Below, one piece after another: positions 35,093 through 44,464 of a stretch of DNA of 64,000 nt. The notes below the pieces were generated by a model. That model was not told the origin of the DNA, ran no database searches, and worked only from the letters and a program-made list of their open reading frames with translations. The stretch is from Rheinheimera texasensis DSM 17496 (GTDB lineage: Bacteria > Pseudomonadota > Gammaproteobacteria > Enterobacterales > Alteromonadaceae): assembly GCF_000711985.1 (NCBI RefSeq), contig NZ_JONU01000007.1:62001-126000 (forward strand). Direction: 5' to 3'. A program made the translations under genes and the position numbers. Position 1 is the first letter of the stretch, and every line of letters starts with the position of its first letter.

Positions 35093-36742
35093 ATGTCGTT
35101 ACACCCATTGGCCGGCCAGCAGGTGCCCCGCGCGCTGCTGGAAAATATCCCCCGTCTTTGCAGTCACTATTACACCATCATGCCTGATCTAACTGATCCT
35201 GCGCAGCGGGTTGCCTTCGGCACTTCCGGTCATCGTGGGGTGGCAAGTGCAGGTTCTTTTAATGAGTCGCATATCCTGGCAGTTTGTCAGGCTGTTGCCG
35301 AATATCGCGCAACACAGGGGATTTCTGGGCCGATGTTTGTCGGCAAAGACACCCATGCCTTGTCCGAACCTGCGTTTCAGACAGCATTACAAGTGTTGAT
35401 AGCCAATGGTGTGACAGTAAAAGTTCAACAAGGTTTTGGTTACACACCGACGCCTGTGGTGTCGCATGCCATTCTGAATTTTAACCGCGGCCAAAGCGGC
35501 TCAAAGGCCGATGGATTAATTATTACGCCCTCGCACAATCCACCGTCTGATGGTGGTATCAAATACAACCCCCCACACGGCGGGCCGGCCGATACGGATG
35601 CCACCGGCTGGATTGAACAACGCGCCAATCAACTGATTGAACATCGTTTAGCCGGCGTGCAGCGCGTGAACCTGAACGAAGCACTGGCAAGCCCGTTATG
35701 CCAAAGCCATGACTATATCAGCGCTTATGTAGAAGATTTACAGCACGTCGTCGATATGGACGCTATCCGTGCTGCCGGCATCCGCATCGGTGTCGATCCG
35801 CTTGGTGGTTCTGGTTTGGAATACTGGCCGGTTATCGCTAAACGCTATGGTATTGATTTAACAGTGGTCAACGACCAGATTGATCCGAGTTTTGCATTCA
35901 TGCCGCTGGACAAAGACGGCAAAATCCGGATGGATTGCAGCTCGCCATGGTCGATGGCCAATCTGATTAAGCTTAAAGACGATTTTGATATCGGCATTGG
36001 CAACGATGCGGATTTTGACCGGCATGGCATCGTTACACGAAGCGGCGGCTTGCTCAACCCCAATCATTATTTGGCGGTCGCTATCGATTATCTGCTGGCA
36101 AATCGGCCACGTTGGCCGCAATCGATCAAAATCGGTAAAACGCTGGTGTCCAGTGCTTTGATTGACCGGGTTGTTGCAGGCCAGCAACGTCCACTCTACG
36201 AAGTGCCGGTCGGCTTTAAATGGTTTGTTCCCGGATTGTTCGACGGCAGCCTGGGTTTTGGCGGGGAAGAGAGTGCCGGTGCAAGTTTCCTGCGCTTCGA
36301 TGGCTCTGTCTGGTCGACGGATAAAGACGGTTTTATTCTCGGTCTATTGGCGGCAGAGATTTATGCCAAAACCGGAGTGGACCCGCATCAACGATACCTC
36401 GCATTGACTGAAAAATACGGTGCGCCTTTATATCGCCGCCTCGATGCACCAGCCTCTATGGCACAAAAAGCCGCGCTGAAAAAACTTGATGTATCCAGCG
36501 TCACGCAAACCACACTTGCTGGTGATGATATTCTCGCTGTCATGAATCAGGCGCCGGGTAACGGGGCTGACATTGGTGGTGTTAAAGTCGTCACAACCAA
36601 TGGTTGGTTCGCGGCGCGACCATCTGGCACCGAAAACAGCTATAAAATCTATCTGGAAAGTTTTGTCGGCCCGGCGCACCTCGACGCGCTGGAACTTGAT
36701 GCCAAAGCCTTTGTGGCAGAGGTATTCCGCCGCGCCGGCTGA
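35093..36742 (+). CDS. pgm: Phosphoglucomutase (alpha-D-glucose-1,6-bisphosphate dependent)
   Basis: 549 residues, matching E. coli Pgm. Interconverts glucose-1-P and glucose-6-P. The phospho-Ser is in [15 protein letters not shown] (about residue 148); the metal loop is [10 protein letters not shown]; the sugar-binding loop is GFGGEESAG; and the phosphate-binding end is [20 protein letters not shown] is 6-7 bases upstream. It links GlgP output to glycolysis and the glgP gene follows on the same strand. Confidence 0.97.
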   Translation: MSLHPLAGQQVPRALLENIPRLCSHYYTIMPDLTDPAQRVAFGTSGHRGVASAGSFNESHILAVCQAVAEYRATQGISGPMFVGKDTHALSEPAFQTALQVLIANGVTVKVQQGFGYTPTPVVSHAILNFNRGQSGSKADGLIITPSHNPPSDGGIKYNPPHGGPADTDATGWIEQRANQLIEHRLAGVQRVNLNEALASPLCQSHDYISAYVEDLQHVVDMDAIRAAGIRIGVDPLGGSGLEYWPVIAKRYGIDLTVVNDQIDPSFAFMPLDKDGKIRMDCSSPWSMANLIKLKDDFDIGIGNDADFDRHGIVTRSGGLLNPNHYLAVAIDYLLANRPRWPQSIKIGKTLVSSALIDRVVAGQQRPLYEVPVGFKWFVPGLFDGSLGFGGEESAGASFLRFDGSVWSTDKDGFILGLLAAEIYAKTGVDPHQRYLALTEKYGAPLYRRLDAPASMAQKAALKKLDVSSVTQTTLAGDDILAVMNQAPGNGADIGGVKVVTTNGWFAARPSGTENSYKIYLESFVGPAHLDALELDAKAFVAEVFRRAG

Positions 36743-36750
36743 TTGTCAAG

Positions 36751-36790
36751 GCTTTGCATTCGTATGTAATTGGATTACAGAATGCAAAGC
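36751..36790. promoter_or_regulatory. HexR-like box nested in a longer inverted repeat (pgm/glgP)
   Basis: GCTTTGCATTC (36751-36761) and GAATGCAAAGC (36780-36790) are an 11-bp perfect inverted repeat. Inside lies TGTAAT-TGG-ATTACA (36765-36779), an exact match to the HexR pattern TGTAAT-N3-ATTACA. The RNA could fold into a long hairpin, but no T run follows, so an operator is likelier than a terminator. Confidence 0.6.
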
Positions 36791-36868
36791 AATACCTTTA
36801 GTTTCTTGCATTATCACGGTCTATTCTGTAATTTTGTTACATGATTATTTTGATCTGGACTTTTGAGG

Positions 36869-36880
36869 TTAATCGATTAA
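36869..36880. promoter_or_regulatory. LacI-type palindrome before glgP
   Basis: TTAATCGATTAA is a perfect 12-bp palindrome with the central CG that LacI-family repressors prefer, 51 bases before the glgP start. It is flanked by ATCTGGA (36853-36859) and TCCAGAT (36882-36888), itself a 7-bp inverted repeat. Confidence 0.5.
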
Positions 36881-36930
36881 GATCCAGATGAAGTGACGGT
36901 CATCGGACCCTTAACAGCTGGAACCTTATT

Positions 36931-39429
36931 ATGAAAGCCAAAGTTACGACTGCTCCTGCCACGACTGCTGTCGGAGCGCGGCCAAACGCCGTGGAACTGA
37001 AAGAACGCATCGTCCGCCACCTGCACAGCACCCTCGGCACCGACGTCAATAAAGCCAGCCCGCAAGCCTGGTGGCGCGCCACCTGTGCCTCGGTCAACGA
37101 ATATGTGTTTGATGGCCTGCGTAACACGCAGCGTACCCACTATCAGCAAAATACCCGCGCCGTGCATTATTTCAGCCTCGAATACCTGATGGGGCGTTTA
37201 TTCAGTAACAACCTGCACAATCTGGGGTTTTACGAAGAAGCCAAACAGGCGCTGCTGGAACTTGGCATCAACATTGCCGATCTGGAAGAGCAGGAAGAAG
37301 ACATGGCACTGGGCAACGGCGGTCTGGGCCGTCTTGCTGCCTGCTTTATTGACTCCATGGCGACGCTGAATTATCCGGCCATTGGCTATGGCATTCATTA
37401 CGAGCATGGCCTGTTTAAACAGGAATTCCAGCACGGTATGCAAATCGAGCGGCCGGATTCGTGGCGTGAATATGGAAATCCGTGGGAGATTTGCCGGCCG
37501 GAATCGGCGCAGGAAATCTCAGTGTATGGTTATGTCGAAACGGTGTACGATCTGCAAGGCCGGATGAAAAAAGTCTGGCACCCTGGCCGCATCATTAAAG
37601 CAGTGCCCTGGGATATTCCGGTAGTGGGTTATAACGGCAGCTCGGTCAACGTACTGCGCCTGTGGGAAAGCCGCGCCAGTGACTTCTTTAACTGGGACGT
37701 GTTTAACTCCGGCGGTTATGTCGATGCGGCGCGCGAGAATATCGAAGCGGAAACCATCTCCAAAGTATTGTATCCAAATGATGAAACAGAAGCGGGCAAA
37801 GAGCTGCGGCTTATCCAGCAATATTTCTTCTGCTCCAGTTCACTCAAAGATATTATCCGCCGCTACAAACGCGCGCACGGTGATGACTGGTCGCAGTTTG
37901 CCAAACAAGTGGTTATTCAGTTAAACGACACACACCCAACAGTGGCTATTCCGGAACTGATGCGGATCTTAGTCGACCGTGCAGAGATGACCTGGGATGA
38001 CGCATGGAATATTTGTCAGCATGTGTTTGCGTACACCAACCATACATTGCTGCCAGAGGCGCTAGAGCGCTGGCCGGTGCGGTTGTTTGAAAAAGTGTTA
38101 CCGCGTCACCTGGAAATTATCTACGAAATCAACCGCCGGTTCCTGGTCGAACAGGTAGACGTACGCTGGCCGGGTGATGTCGAGAAAAAACGCAAGTTAT
38201 CGATCATCGAAGAAGGGCACGAGCCGATGGTTCGGATGGGCCATTTGTGTGTGGTCGGTTCGTTCCGTGTCAATGGCGTGGCAGAAATTCACTCGCAGCT
38301 GGTGAAATCAGACTTATTTCCAGAAATGGTTGCGCTGTGGCCGGATAAATTCACCAATATCACCAATGGTGTAACACCACGGCGCTGGTTAAAAGCTTGT
38401 AACCCACGCCTGGCGAAGTTATTGGACAACACAATCGGCACCACCTGGCCGACACAGTTAACTGAACTTGCCAAGTTAAAAGCATTTGCCGACGACCCGG
38501 CAATGCAGGATGCCTTTATGGCAATCAAACAGCAAAACAAAGCCGAACTGGCCACTGAAGTGAAAAAGCTGACCGGCGTGGACATTGACCCGCATGCGTT
38601 GTTTGACGTGCAAATTAAACGCCTGCACGAATACAAACGGCAGCACCTGAATCTGCTCCACATTCTGGCGTTGTACCGCCGGATTTTACAAAATCCGGAT
38701 TACGATATGGTGCCGCGTGTTTTCCTGTTTGGTGCCAAAGCAGCGCCCGGATATAAACTGGCGAAAGAAATTATCTACGCCATCAATAAAATTGCTGACA
38801 AGATTAACCACGATAAACGGGTGAAAAACCGGATTAAAGTGGTGTTTATGCCGAATTACCGCGTGAGCCTTGCCGAGAAAATGATCCCGGCAGCCGATGT
38901 GTCCGAGCAAATCTCTACAGCCGGTAAAGAGGCGTCAGGCACCGGCAATATGAAACTCGCACTCAATGGTGCAGTGACTGTTGGTACTTTGGACGGCGCC
39001 AATATCGAAATTGCAGAAGAAGTCGGTGCTGATAATATCGCGATCTTCGGTCTGACGGTGGACGAAGTCAAAGCGCTTTACCAGCAAGGTTACAATCCGC
39101 ATGATTATTACCTGAATAACCCGGAACTGAAGGCCATTCTGGACTGGCTGGAAACCGATTATTTCACGCCGGGTAAACCGGGTGAGCTGGCTGCAATCAA
39201 ACGCAGCCTGCTGGAAGGCGGTGATCATTATCTGGTGCTGGCGGACTTTGCTTCATATTGTGAAGCCCAGCAGCAAATCGATAGCTGGTACCGTGATCGC
39301 AGTGGCTGGGCACGTAAAGCCATGCTGAACACGGCGAGTGTCGCTAAATTTAACTCGGACCGGTCGATTGAAGACTACGTAGAGCGGGTTTGGCAGCTCG
39401 AGCGCTGTAACGTCACAGTAAAACCCTGA
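36931..39429 (+). CDS. glgP: Glycogen/alpha-glucan phosphorylase
   Basis: 832 residues, GT35 family. Releases glucose-1-P from glycogen chain ends with pyridoxal phosphate. The PLP-Lys lies in KEASGTGNMKLALNGAVT (about residue 670). Other family blocks are FSLEYLMGR, EEDMALGNGGLGRLAACF, YGIHYEHGLFKQ, QLNDTHPTVAIPELMR and QIKRLHEYKRQHLN. The N-terminal 25 residues are Ala/Thr-rich and variable. Preceded by two candidate operators and followed by a terminator. Confidence 0.97.
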   Translation: MKAKVTTAPATTAVGARPNAVELKERIVRHLHSTLGTDVNKASPQAWWRATCASVNEYVFDGLRNTQRTHYQQNTRAVHYFSLEYLMGRLFSNNLHNLGFYEEAKQALLELGINIADLEEQEEDMALGNGGLGRLAACFIDSMATLNYPAIGYGIHYEHGLFKQEFQHGMQIERPDSWREYGNPWEICRPESAQEISVYGYVETVYDLQGRMKKVWHPGRIIKAVPWDIPVVGYNGSSVNVLRLWESRASDFFNWDVFNSGGYVDAARENIEAETISKVLYPNDETEAGKELRLIQQYFFCSSSLKDIIRRYKRAHGDDWSQFAKQVVIQLNDTHPTVAIPELMRILVDRAEMTWDDAWNICQHVFAYTNHTLLPEALERWPVRLFEKVLPRHLEIIYEINRRFLVEQVDVRWPGDVEKKRKLSIIEEGHEPMVRMGHLCVVGSFRVNGVAEIHSQLVKSDLFPEMVALWPDKFTNITNGVTPRRWLKACNPRLAKLLDNTIGTTWPTQLTELAKLKAFADDPAMQDAFMAIKQQNKAELATEVKKLTGVDIDPHALFDVQIKRLHEYKRQHLNLLHILALYRRILQNPDYDMVPRVFLFGAKAAPGYKLAKEIIYAINKIADKINHDKRVKNRIKVVFMPNYRVSLAEKMIPAADVSEQISTAGKEASGTGNMKLALNGAVTVGTLDGANIEIAEEVGADNIAIFGLTVDEVKALYQQGYNPHDYYLNNPELKAILDWLETDYFTPGKPGELAAIKRSLLEGGDHYLVLADFASYCEAQQQIDSWYRDRSGWARKAMLNTASVAKFNSDRSIEDYVERVWQLERCNVTVKP

Positions 39430-39439
39430 GCGAAGTACA

Positions 39440-39465
39440 AAAAGCCGCTGCAAAGCGGCTTTTTA
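39440..39465. terminator. Bidirectional terminator after glgP
   Basis: AAAGCCGC / GCGGCTTT stem (39441-39448, 39455-39462), loop TGCAAA. Lies between glgP and the convergent solute-binding protein gene. Confidence 0.88.
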
Positions 39466-39511
39466 CCGGGTGTCACTGAGCAGAAAACAGCCCAGGGCCG
39501 GCTCTTTACAT

Positions 39512-40237
39512 TCATGGCGATCCGTTGAACCAGAGCCCGGCTTCATCGAGTTCGGCGATCGCTTGTTCTATTTCTTGCCGCTGGATGGCCAGCACAGAAT
39601 TCTTACTGAATCCGGCTGCAACTTTGGTTTGTGTCAGGCGCAGCGGTGTGATGTAAAGCTGCTGATACTCGGGAAAATTCGCTCTGGCGAACTGCAGATA
39701 ATCTAAATCTTCCACTAACCCCTGAGCACGGTCTTTCAGTACCAGCTCGTTTTTAATCCGACGTTCTGCAACCTCGATAGTTTTTTGCCGAAATTCCGGC
39801 TGTTGCAACATTTTTTGCATCTCGGCGCCCATAAAACTGCCTTGGGTAAGGGCTATAGTGCCGGGAAATTTGCTCAAAGCGTTAATGGTGCTGATTTGTT
39901 GCCACTGCGGATCGGGTAGTGTCGTTGCAAAGGCCAGGCGCTCCAGGTGATGCGGCCGGTTGAACCAGATGAAGTGTTGCCGGTCCGGGGTTGGCGTCAG
40001 GTTAAACATTAAATCGATGTCGCCTTGTTGCATTAGCAGCAAGGCCCGAGCCCATGGCACGTCTAAAAAGCGCACAGTACAGTTCAGTTTTTGCCCGAGG
40101 CGCTGTGACAACACCACCCGGCTACCTTGCCATTCACCATCTTTTTGATAGGAATAAGGCGGAAAGTCGCTGACCTGAACTTTGAGCTCACAGGCCCAGA
40201 GCGGAGCAATGAGAAAAAGCAACAAGAACCAGCGCAT
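39512..40237 (-). CDS. Periplasmic solute-binding protein, family 3 type
   Basis: 241 residues with signal peptide MRWFLLLFLIAPLWA. Mature sequence opens CELKVQVSDFPPYSYQKDGEW, the usual first strand of SBP_bac_3 domains, and continues with LSQRLGQKLNCTVRFLDVPWARAL and GDIDLMFNLTPTPDRQHF. Related to amino-acid binding proteins, but no transporter gene is nearby, so it could be a stand-alone sensor or scavenger. ATG 40237 has GGAG 6 bases upstream; the frame reaches 40375 without support. Confidence 0.85.
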   Translation of the reverse strand: MRWFLLLFLIAPLWACELKVQVSDFPPYSYQKDGEWQGSRVVLSQRLGQKLNCTVRFLDVPWARALLLMQQGDIDLMFNLTPTPDRQHFIWFNRPHHLERLAFATTLPDPQWQQISTINALSKFPGTIALTQGSFMGAEMQKMLQQPEFRQKTIEVAERRIKNELVLKDRAQGLVEDLDYLQFARANFPEYQQLYITPLRLTQTKVAAGFSKNSVLAIQRQEIEQAIAELDEAGLWFNGSP

Positions 40238-40429
40238 GATGGTCTCCGGCAGAGATATGCACTCAGTAAAGCAGAGCCTGGCGCGCGGTACAATCCTGGT
40301 ATGGCCTGCACCGCACAAGGTACGATGAGTAATACTGTCGCAAACATTTACAATTATGCAGTGGAGATTGCCCAATGCGTCCCCATATCGTTAGCAAGTA
40401 ATTCTTGTCAGCAAATTTCTGAGGTTGGT

Positions 40430-40789
40430 ATGCCAGGTTTTGGCCAAAAAGGTCCGGTATTTATTCAGTTTAAAAGTGGCCGGCCGGCCAGCTGGTTCAG
40501 TTTATTGTTACTCATTGCAGGCGCCTTGTTTTTATTCGTTTTTGGCGTCTGGCTGCTGATGATTGTTGCCACTTTGCTGGTATTGTTGCTGCCTTATCTA
40601 TGGTGGAAAAAACGCAAACTGATGCGGCAGATGCAAGCGCATATGCAGCAATTTCGTCAGCAGCAAGCGGGCGCCGAACCGGCCGACATTAATACGGCCG
40701 GACAAGGGCAATCTCCTGTTCAGCAACCCAAGGGGAATTCAGGTTTGGTAATTGAAGGTGAAGTGCTGCAAAAGCGGCAGGAAGATTAA
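40430..40789 (+). CDS. Small membrane protein, function unknown
   Basis: 119 residues. One long hydrophobic stretch or hairpin (WFSLLLLIAGALFLFVFGVWLLMIVATLLVLLLPYLWW, about residues 20-58) is followed by a basic turn (KKRKLMRQMQ) and a Q/A-rich cytoplasmic tail ending VIEGEVLQKRQED. ATG 40430 with GAGG upstream is chosen although the frame is open to 40127. No named family recognised with confidence. Lies 91 bases before ydiJ on the same strand. Confidence 0.75.
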   Translation: MPGFGQKGPVFIQFKSGRPASWFSLLLLIAGALFLFVFGVWLLMIVATLLVLLLPYLWWKKRKLMRQMQAHMQQFRQQQAGAEPADINTAGQGQSPVQQPKGNSGLVIEGEVLQKRQED

Positions 40790-40880
40790 GAAAACTGTGA
40801 TTGAAAAGCCGAAATCGGTCTTAATTGACTGATAGGCCGGTGATATACTCGGGGTCCCTTTGCCTTCAGTTTTCAGTGTT

Positions 40881-43800
40881 ATGATCCCGAAGTTAAGTCC
40901 TGAGCAGATGTTGGTCCCGGTTGTTGCAGAATTTTGTGATGCGCTGCAACAAGCTGGTTTTGCTGGTGAAATTGAAACCAGTTACGCGTCCCGTTTAGCT
41001 GTAGCAACTGACAACAGTGTCTACCAGGCACTGCCGCAGGCGGTGTTGTTGCCACGCCAGCAGCAGGATGTTGAATTGCTGACCCGGCTGGCGACTGAGC
41101 CACGTTTTTCTGCGCTGAAATTTGCACCACGTGGTGGCGGCACCGGCACCAACGGCCAGGCGCTGACTGAGCATATCGTTGTCGATTTATCCCGCCATAT
41201 GCGCGCTATCTTGCATTTTGACCCGGTAAAACGGCAGGTGCGGGGGCAGGCTGGGGGGATTAAAGACCAGCTTAATGCTTTCTTAGCACCCCATGGTTTC
41301 TTTTTTGCGCCGGACCTGTCCACTTCAAACCGCGCCACTATTGGCGGTATGGTCAACACCGACGCTTCAGGGCAGGGTTCACTGGTCTACGGTAAAACCA
41401 GCGACCATGTGTTGGCGCTGACCACAGTGCTGGCGGATGGCACTGTGCTGGAAACCGCACCGATGCCGATTGCCGCCGCTGCTGACAAAGCACAGCAGGA
41501 CACGCCGGAAGGCCGGATTTATCGTCAGGTGATGCAGACCTGCCGCGATTTTCGCACTGAAATTCTGGCAAAATTCCCGCGACTGAACCGTTTTTTAACC
41601 GGCTATGACCTCGAACATGTGTTTAATGCCGATTTAACTGAATTTGACCTTGGCCGCGTCATCACAGGCTCTGAAGGCTCGCTTGGTTTTGTCACCGAAG
41701 CGCTGCTCAATGTCACGCCGATAGCGCGGCATAAGTGCCTGGTGAACGTCAAATATGACAGTTTTGAAAGTGCGCTACGTAACGCGCCTTTTTTGGTGGC
41801 GGCTAATGCCACTTCGGTCGAAACCGTCGACAGCAAAGTGCTGGACCTGGCGCGGCAGGACATTATCTGGCACCAGGTGAAAGCCTATATTGAGGATGTG
41901 CCGGATAAAACCATGCTTGGCCTTAACATGGTTGAGTTTAATGACGAAGACGATGCCGGCATGGCACAAAAAGTTGTACAGCTTGAAGCACGGCTGCAGG
42001 AAGCGGTGGCGACCGGGCAAAGTGGCATTATCGGTTATCAGCTGACGTACGACCCGAAAGCCATTTTGCAGATTTATGCCATGCGCAAAAAAGCAGTGGG
42101 GCTTCTGGGCAATGCCAAAGGTGCGCAAAAGCCGCTGCCATTTACTGAAGATACCGCAGTACCGCCGGAAAATCTGGCTGATTTTATTATGGAGTTTCGT
42201 GCTTTGCTCGACAGCCATGGCCTGAGTTACGGCATGTTTGGCCACGTCGATGCCGGGGTGCTCCATGTGCGTCCTGCGCTGGATTTATGTGATCCGGCGC
42301 AGGAACAACTGCTGCGGACTATCTCCGACCAGGTGGTCGCGCTGACCGCTAAATACGGCGGCCTGATGTGGGGCGAGCACGGCAAAGGCTATCGCAGCGA
42401 ATATGGCCCGGCCTTTTTTGGTGAAACCCTCTTTGCAGAACTGCGCAAAATCAAAGGTGTCTTTGACCCGCTGAACCGGATGAACCCTGGCAAAATCTGT
42501 ACGCCGTGGCAAAGTCAGGATCAACTTGTCAGTGTAGATGGTCAAAAACGCGCTTATTTCGATCGGCAAATTCCAACCGCAGTACGGCAGAGCTTCGAAG
42601 CGGCTACCAGCTGTAATGGCAACGGTCTGTGTTTTAATTACGAAGAAAACTCGCCGATGTGCCCGTCCAGTAAAGTCAGCAAAGACCGCCGCCATAGCCC
42701 GAAAGGCCGGGCTGGCCTGATGCGTGAATGGCTGCGCCTGATGCAAAAGCAGGGCGTTGATGTGCTGGCACAAGAACAGCAGTTGCTGCAGGCAAGCAGT
42801 GGTCCGGCGGCGTTGGTACAAAAAGTACAAAATACTGTTGGCAAATGGCGCGGCGAAGCAGATTTTTCGCATGAAGTGATGGAGGCGATGGAAGGTTGTC
42901 TTGCCTGTAAAGCCTGTGCCGGCCAGTGCCCGATTAAAGTTGACGTGCCGTCTTTTCGCGCGCGATTTATCCAGCTGTATCACAGCCGCTATCTGCGGCC
43001 TTTGAAAGACTATATTGTCGGCAATATTGAGCGCTCAGCACCGTTATTGGCCAAAGCGCCGGGCTTGGTCAACGGCTTGGTCAAATTGGCGCCGGTGGCC
43101 TGGTTGCTGAAAAAAGTGGTGGGCTATGTCGATACGCCATTGCTCTCGACCCCTGTGTTATCGGAGCGCGTGCAGCAATATCGCTCATTTGATTTAGCGG
43201 CTTTGCAGGCGCTATCCGCCGCAGACAAAGCCAAATTAGTGTTGTTGGTGCAAGACCCATTTACCAGTTTCTACGAGGCGGATTTGGTCGCTGATGCGAT
43301 GGCCTTGCTGCGTAAACTCGGTTTCGATCCTGTGTTGCTGCCATTTTTACCAAACGGCAAACCGCAGCACGTCAAAGGTTTTTTACGCGAATTTGCCGCA
43401 ACGGCACATAACGCCAGCGAGTTTTTACAGCAGGTTAGCGGGCTTGGTGCGCCATTGCTGGGGCTGGATGCGTCTTTGGTGTTGGTGTACCGCGACGAAT
43501 ATGTCAAAGCACTTGGCAGCGCACGCGGCGATTATCAGGTCAGTTTATTGCATGAATGGCTGGTCGGGCAGCAGTTGCCAGTGCTGCAGAGCTCAGGCAG
43601 CTTTAAGCTGCTGGCACACTGCACCGAGAAAACCGCGCTGCCAGCAACGGAAAAAAGCTGGCAGCAGATTTTCCAGCAGGCCGGATTGTCTTTGCAGGTG
43701 GTTGCGACCGGATGTTGCGGCATGGCCGGAACTTACGGCCACGAAGCGCAAAATCAGACCAATAGCCGCGCTTTATATGATTTAAGCTGGGCGAGCCCGG

Positions 43801-43922
43801 TGCAACAGACGGCGCCGGACTTGTTGCTGGTTACCGGTTTTTCTTGCCGCAGTCAGGTTAAGCGTTATGAGGGGTTTAAGCCCAAACATCCATTACAAGC
43901 ACTGTTGCAGCTGATGCCATAA
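40881..43922 (+). CDS. ydiJ: FAD-linked oxidase / Fe-S protein YdiJ (D-2-hydroxyglutarate dehydrogenase type)
   Basis: 1013 residues, the E. coli YdiJ size. The N-terminal FAD-binding (PCMH) domain has FAPRGGGTGTNGQAL and TIGGMVNTDASGQGS. A FAD-oxidase C-terminal domain follows with GHVDAGVLHVRPALD and WGEHGKGYRSEYGP. Then comes a ferredoxin-like module: SCNGNGLCFNYEENSPMCPS and CLACKACAGQCPIKVD ligands (about residues 580-700). The last part is a CCG-like domain (VATGCCGMAGTYGHE). YdiJ oxidises D-2-hydroxy acids and hands electrons to an acceptor. ATG 40881 (MIPKLSPEQ) aligns with E. coli; an upstream TTG frame from 40860 is ignored. Confidence 0.94.
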   Translation: MIPKLSPEQMLVPVVAEFCDALQQAGFAGEIETSYASRLAVATDNSVYQALPQAVLLPRQQQDVELLTRLATEPRFSALKFAPRGGGTGTNGQALTEHIVVDLSRHMRAILHFDPVKRQVRGQAGGIKDQLNAFLAPHGFFFAPDLSTSNRATIGGMVNTDASGQGSLVYGKTSDHVLALTTVLADGTVLETAPMPIAAAADKAQQDTPEGRIYRQVMQTCRDFRTEILAKFPRLNRFLTGYDLEHVFNADLTEFDLGRVITGSEGSLGFVTEALLNVTPIARHKCLVNVKYDSFESALRNAPFLVAANATSVETVDSKVLDLARQDIIWHQVKAYIEDVPDKTMLGLNMVEFNDEDDAGMAQKVVQLEARLQEAVATGQSGIIGYQLTYDPKAILQIYAMRKKAVGLLGNAKGAQKPLPFTEDTAVPPENLADFIMEFRALLDSHGLSYGMFGHVDAGVLHVRPALDLCDPAQEQLLRTISDQVVALTAKYGGLMWGEHGKGYRSEYGPAFFGETLFAELRKIKGVFDPLNRMNPGKICTPWQSQDQLVSVDGQKRAYFDRQIPTAVRQSFEAATSCNGNGLCFNYEENSPMCPSSKVSKDRRHSPKGRAGLMREWLRLMQKQGVDVLAQEQQLLQASSGPAALVQKVQNTVGKWRGEADFSHEVMEAMEGCLACKACAGQCPIKVDVPSFRARFIQLYHSRYLRPLKDYIVGNIERSAPLLAKAPGLVNGLVKLAPVAWLLKKVVGYVDTPLLSTPVLSERVQQYRSFDLAALQALSAADKAKLVLLVQDPFTSFYEADLVADAMALLRKLGFDPVLLPFLPNGKPQHVKGFLREFAATAHNASEFLQQVSGLGAPLLGLDASLVLVYRDEYVKALGSARGDYQVSLLHEWLVGQQLPVLQSSGSFKLLAHCTEKTALPATEKSWQQIFQQAGLSLQVVATGCCGMAGTYGHEAQNQTNSRALYDLSWASPVQQTAPDLLLVTGFSCRSQVKRYEGFKPKHPLQALLQLMP

Positions 43923-44028
43923 ACCCGGTTTAATCTGGTTGGGTAAGCGGATGTGATAAACGCGTTTGCAGAAAAAGTCCCTGCTGCTACTGTTAGCTGC
44001 GGGACCCTTTCTGTCAGGAGCGTAAGAA

Positions 44029-44406
44029 ATGAGTGTTGAATACAACCCGGTGGGCTGGTTTGAGATCCCATCGCCTGATCTTGCAAAAAATCAGCAGTTT
44101 TTTCAGCAGGCTTTTGGTTTCGAATTCGAACGGCTGGAAATGCCACCTTATACCATGGCGATGTTTGCCGCCGATCATAGTAAACCCGGGTCGGCTGGTG
44201 CATTAGTGCAGGGCCCGGATGTGGAACCTGCCACCGTCGGCGTCACTATTTATTTTGGCTGTGCTGAAGTAGGGGCACAGTTAGAGAAGATTGCTGCGGC
44301 CGGTGGTACCGTGCTGATGGAAAAGATGTCGATTGGTGAACATGGGTTTATCGGTATGTTCCTCGACGTCGCCGGCAACAAGCTGGGTTTACACAGTATG
44401 AGTTAG
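44029..44406 (+). CDS. VOC family protein
   Basis: 125 residues, one VOC module: GWFEIPSPDLAKNQQFFQQAFGFEFE at the N-terminus, and HGFIGMFLDVAGNKLGLHSM at the end. It resembles small predicted lactoylglutathione-lyase-like proteins; the substrate is unknown. It is not closely similar to the VOC protein at 32111. SD CAGGAGCG upstream of ATG 44029. Own terminator. Confidence 0.85.
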   Translation: MSVEYNPVGWFEIPSPDLAKNQQFFQQAFGFEFERLEMPPYTMAMFAADHSKPGSAGALVQGPDVEPATVGVTIYFGCAEVGAQLEKIAAAGGTVLMEKMSIGEHGFIGMFLDVAGNKLGLHSMS

Positions 44407-44422
44407 GCCTAGCAAGGATAAA

Positions 44423-44449
44423 AAAACGGCAGCGATAGCTGCCGTTTTG
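44423..44449. terminator. Bidirectional terminator, VOC gene / TonB receptor
   Basis: AAAACGGCAGC / GCTGCCGTTTT perfect stem (44423-44433, 44438-44448), loop GATA. Confidence 0.9.
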
Positions 44450-44464
44450 CATCATGAAAACCTA

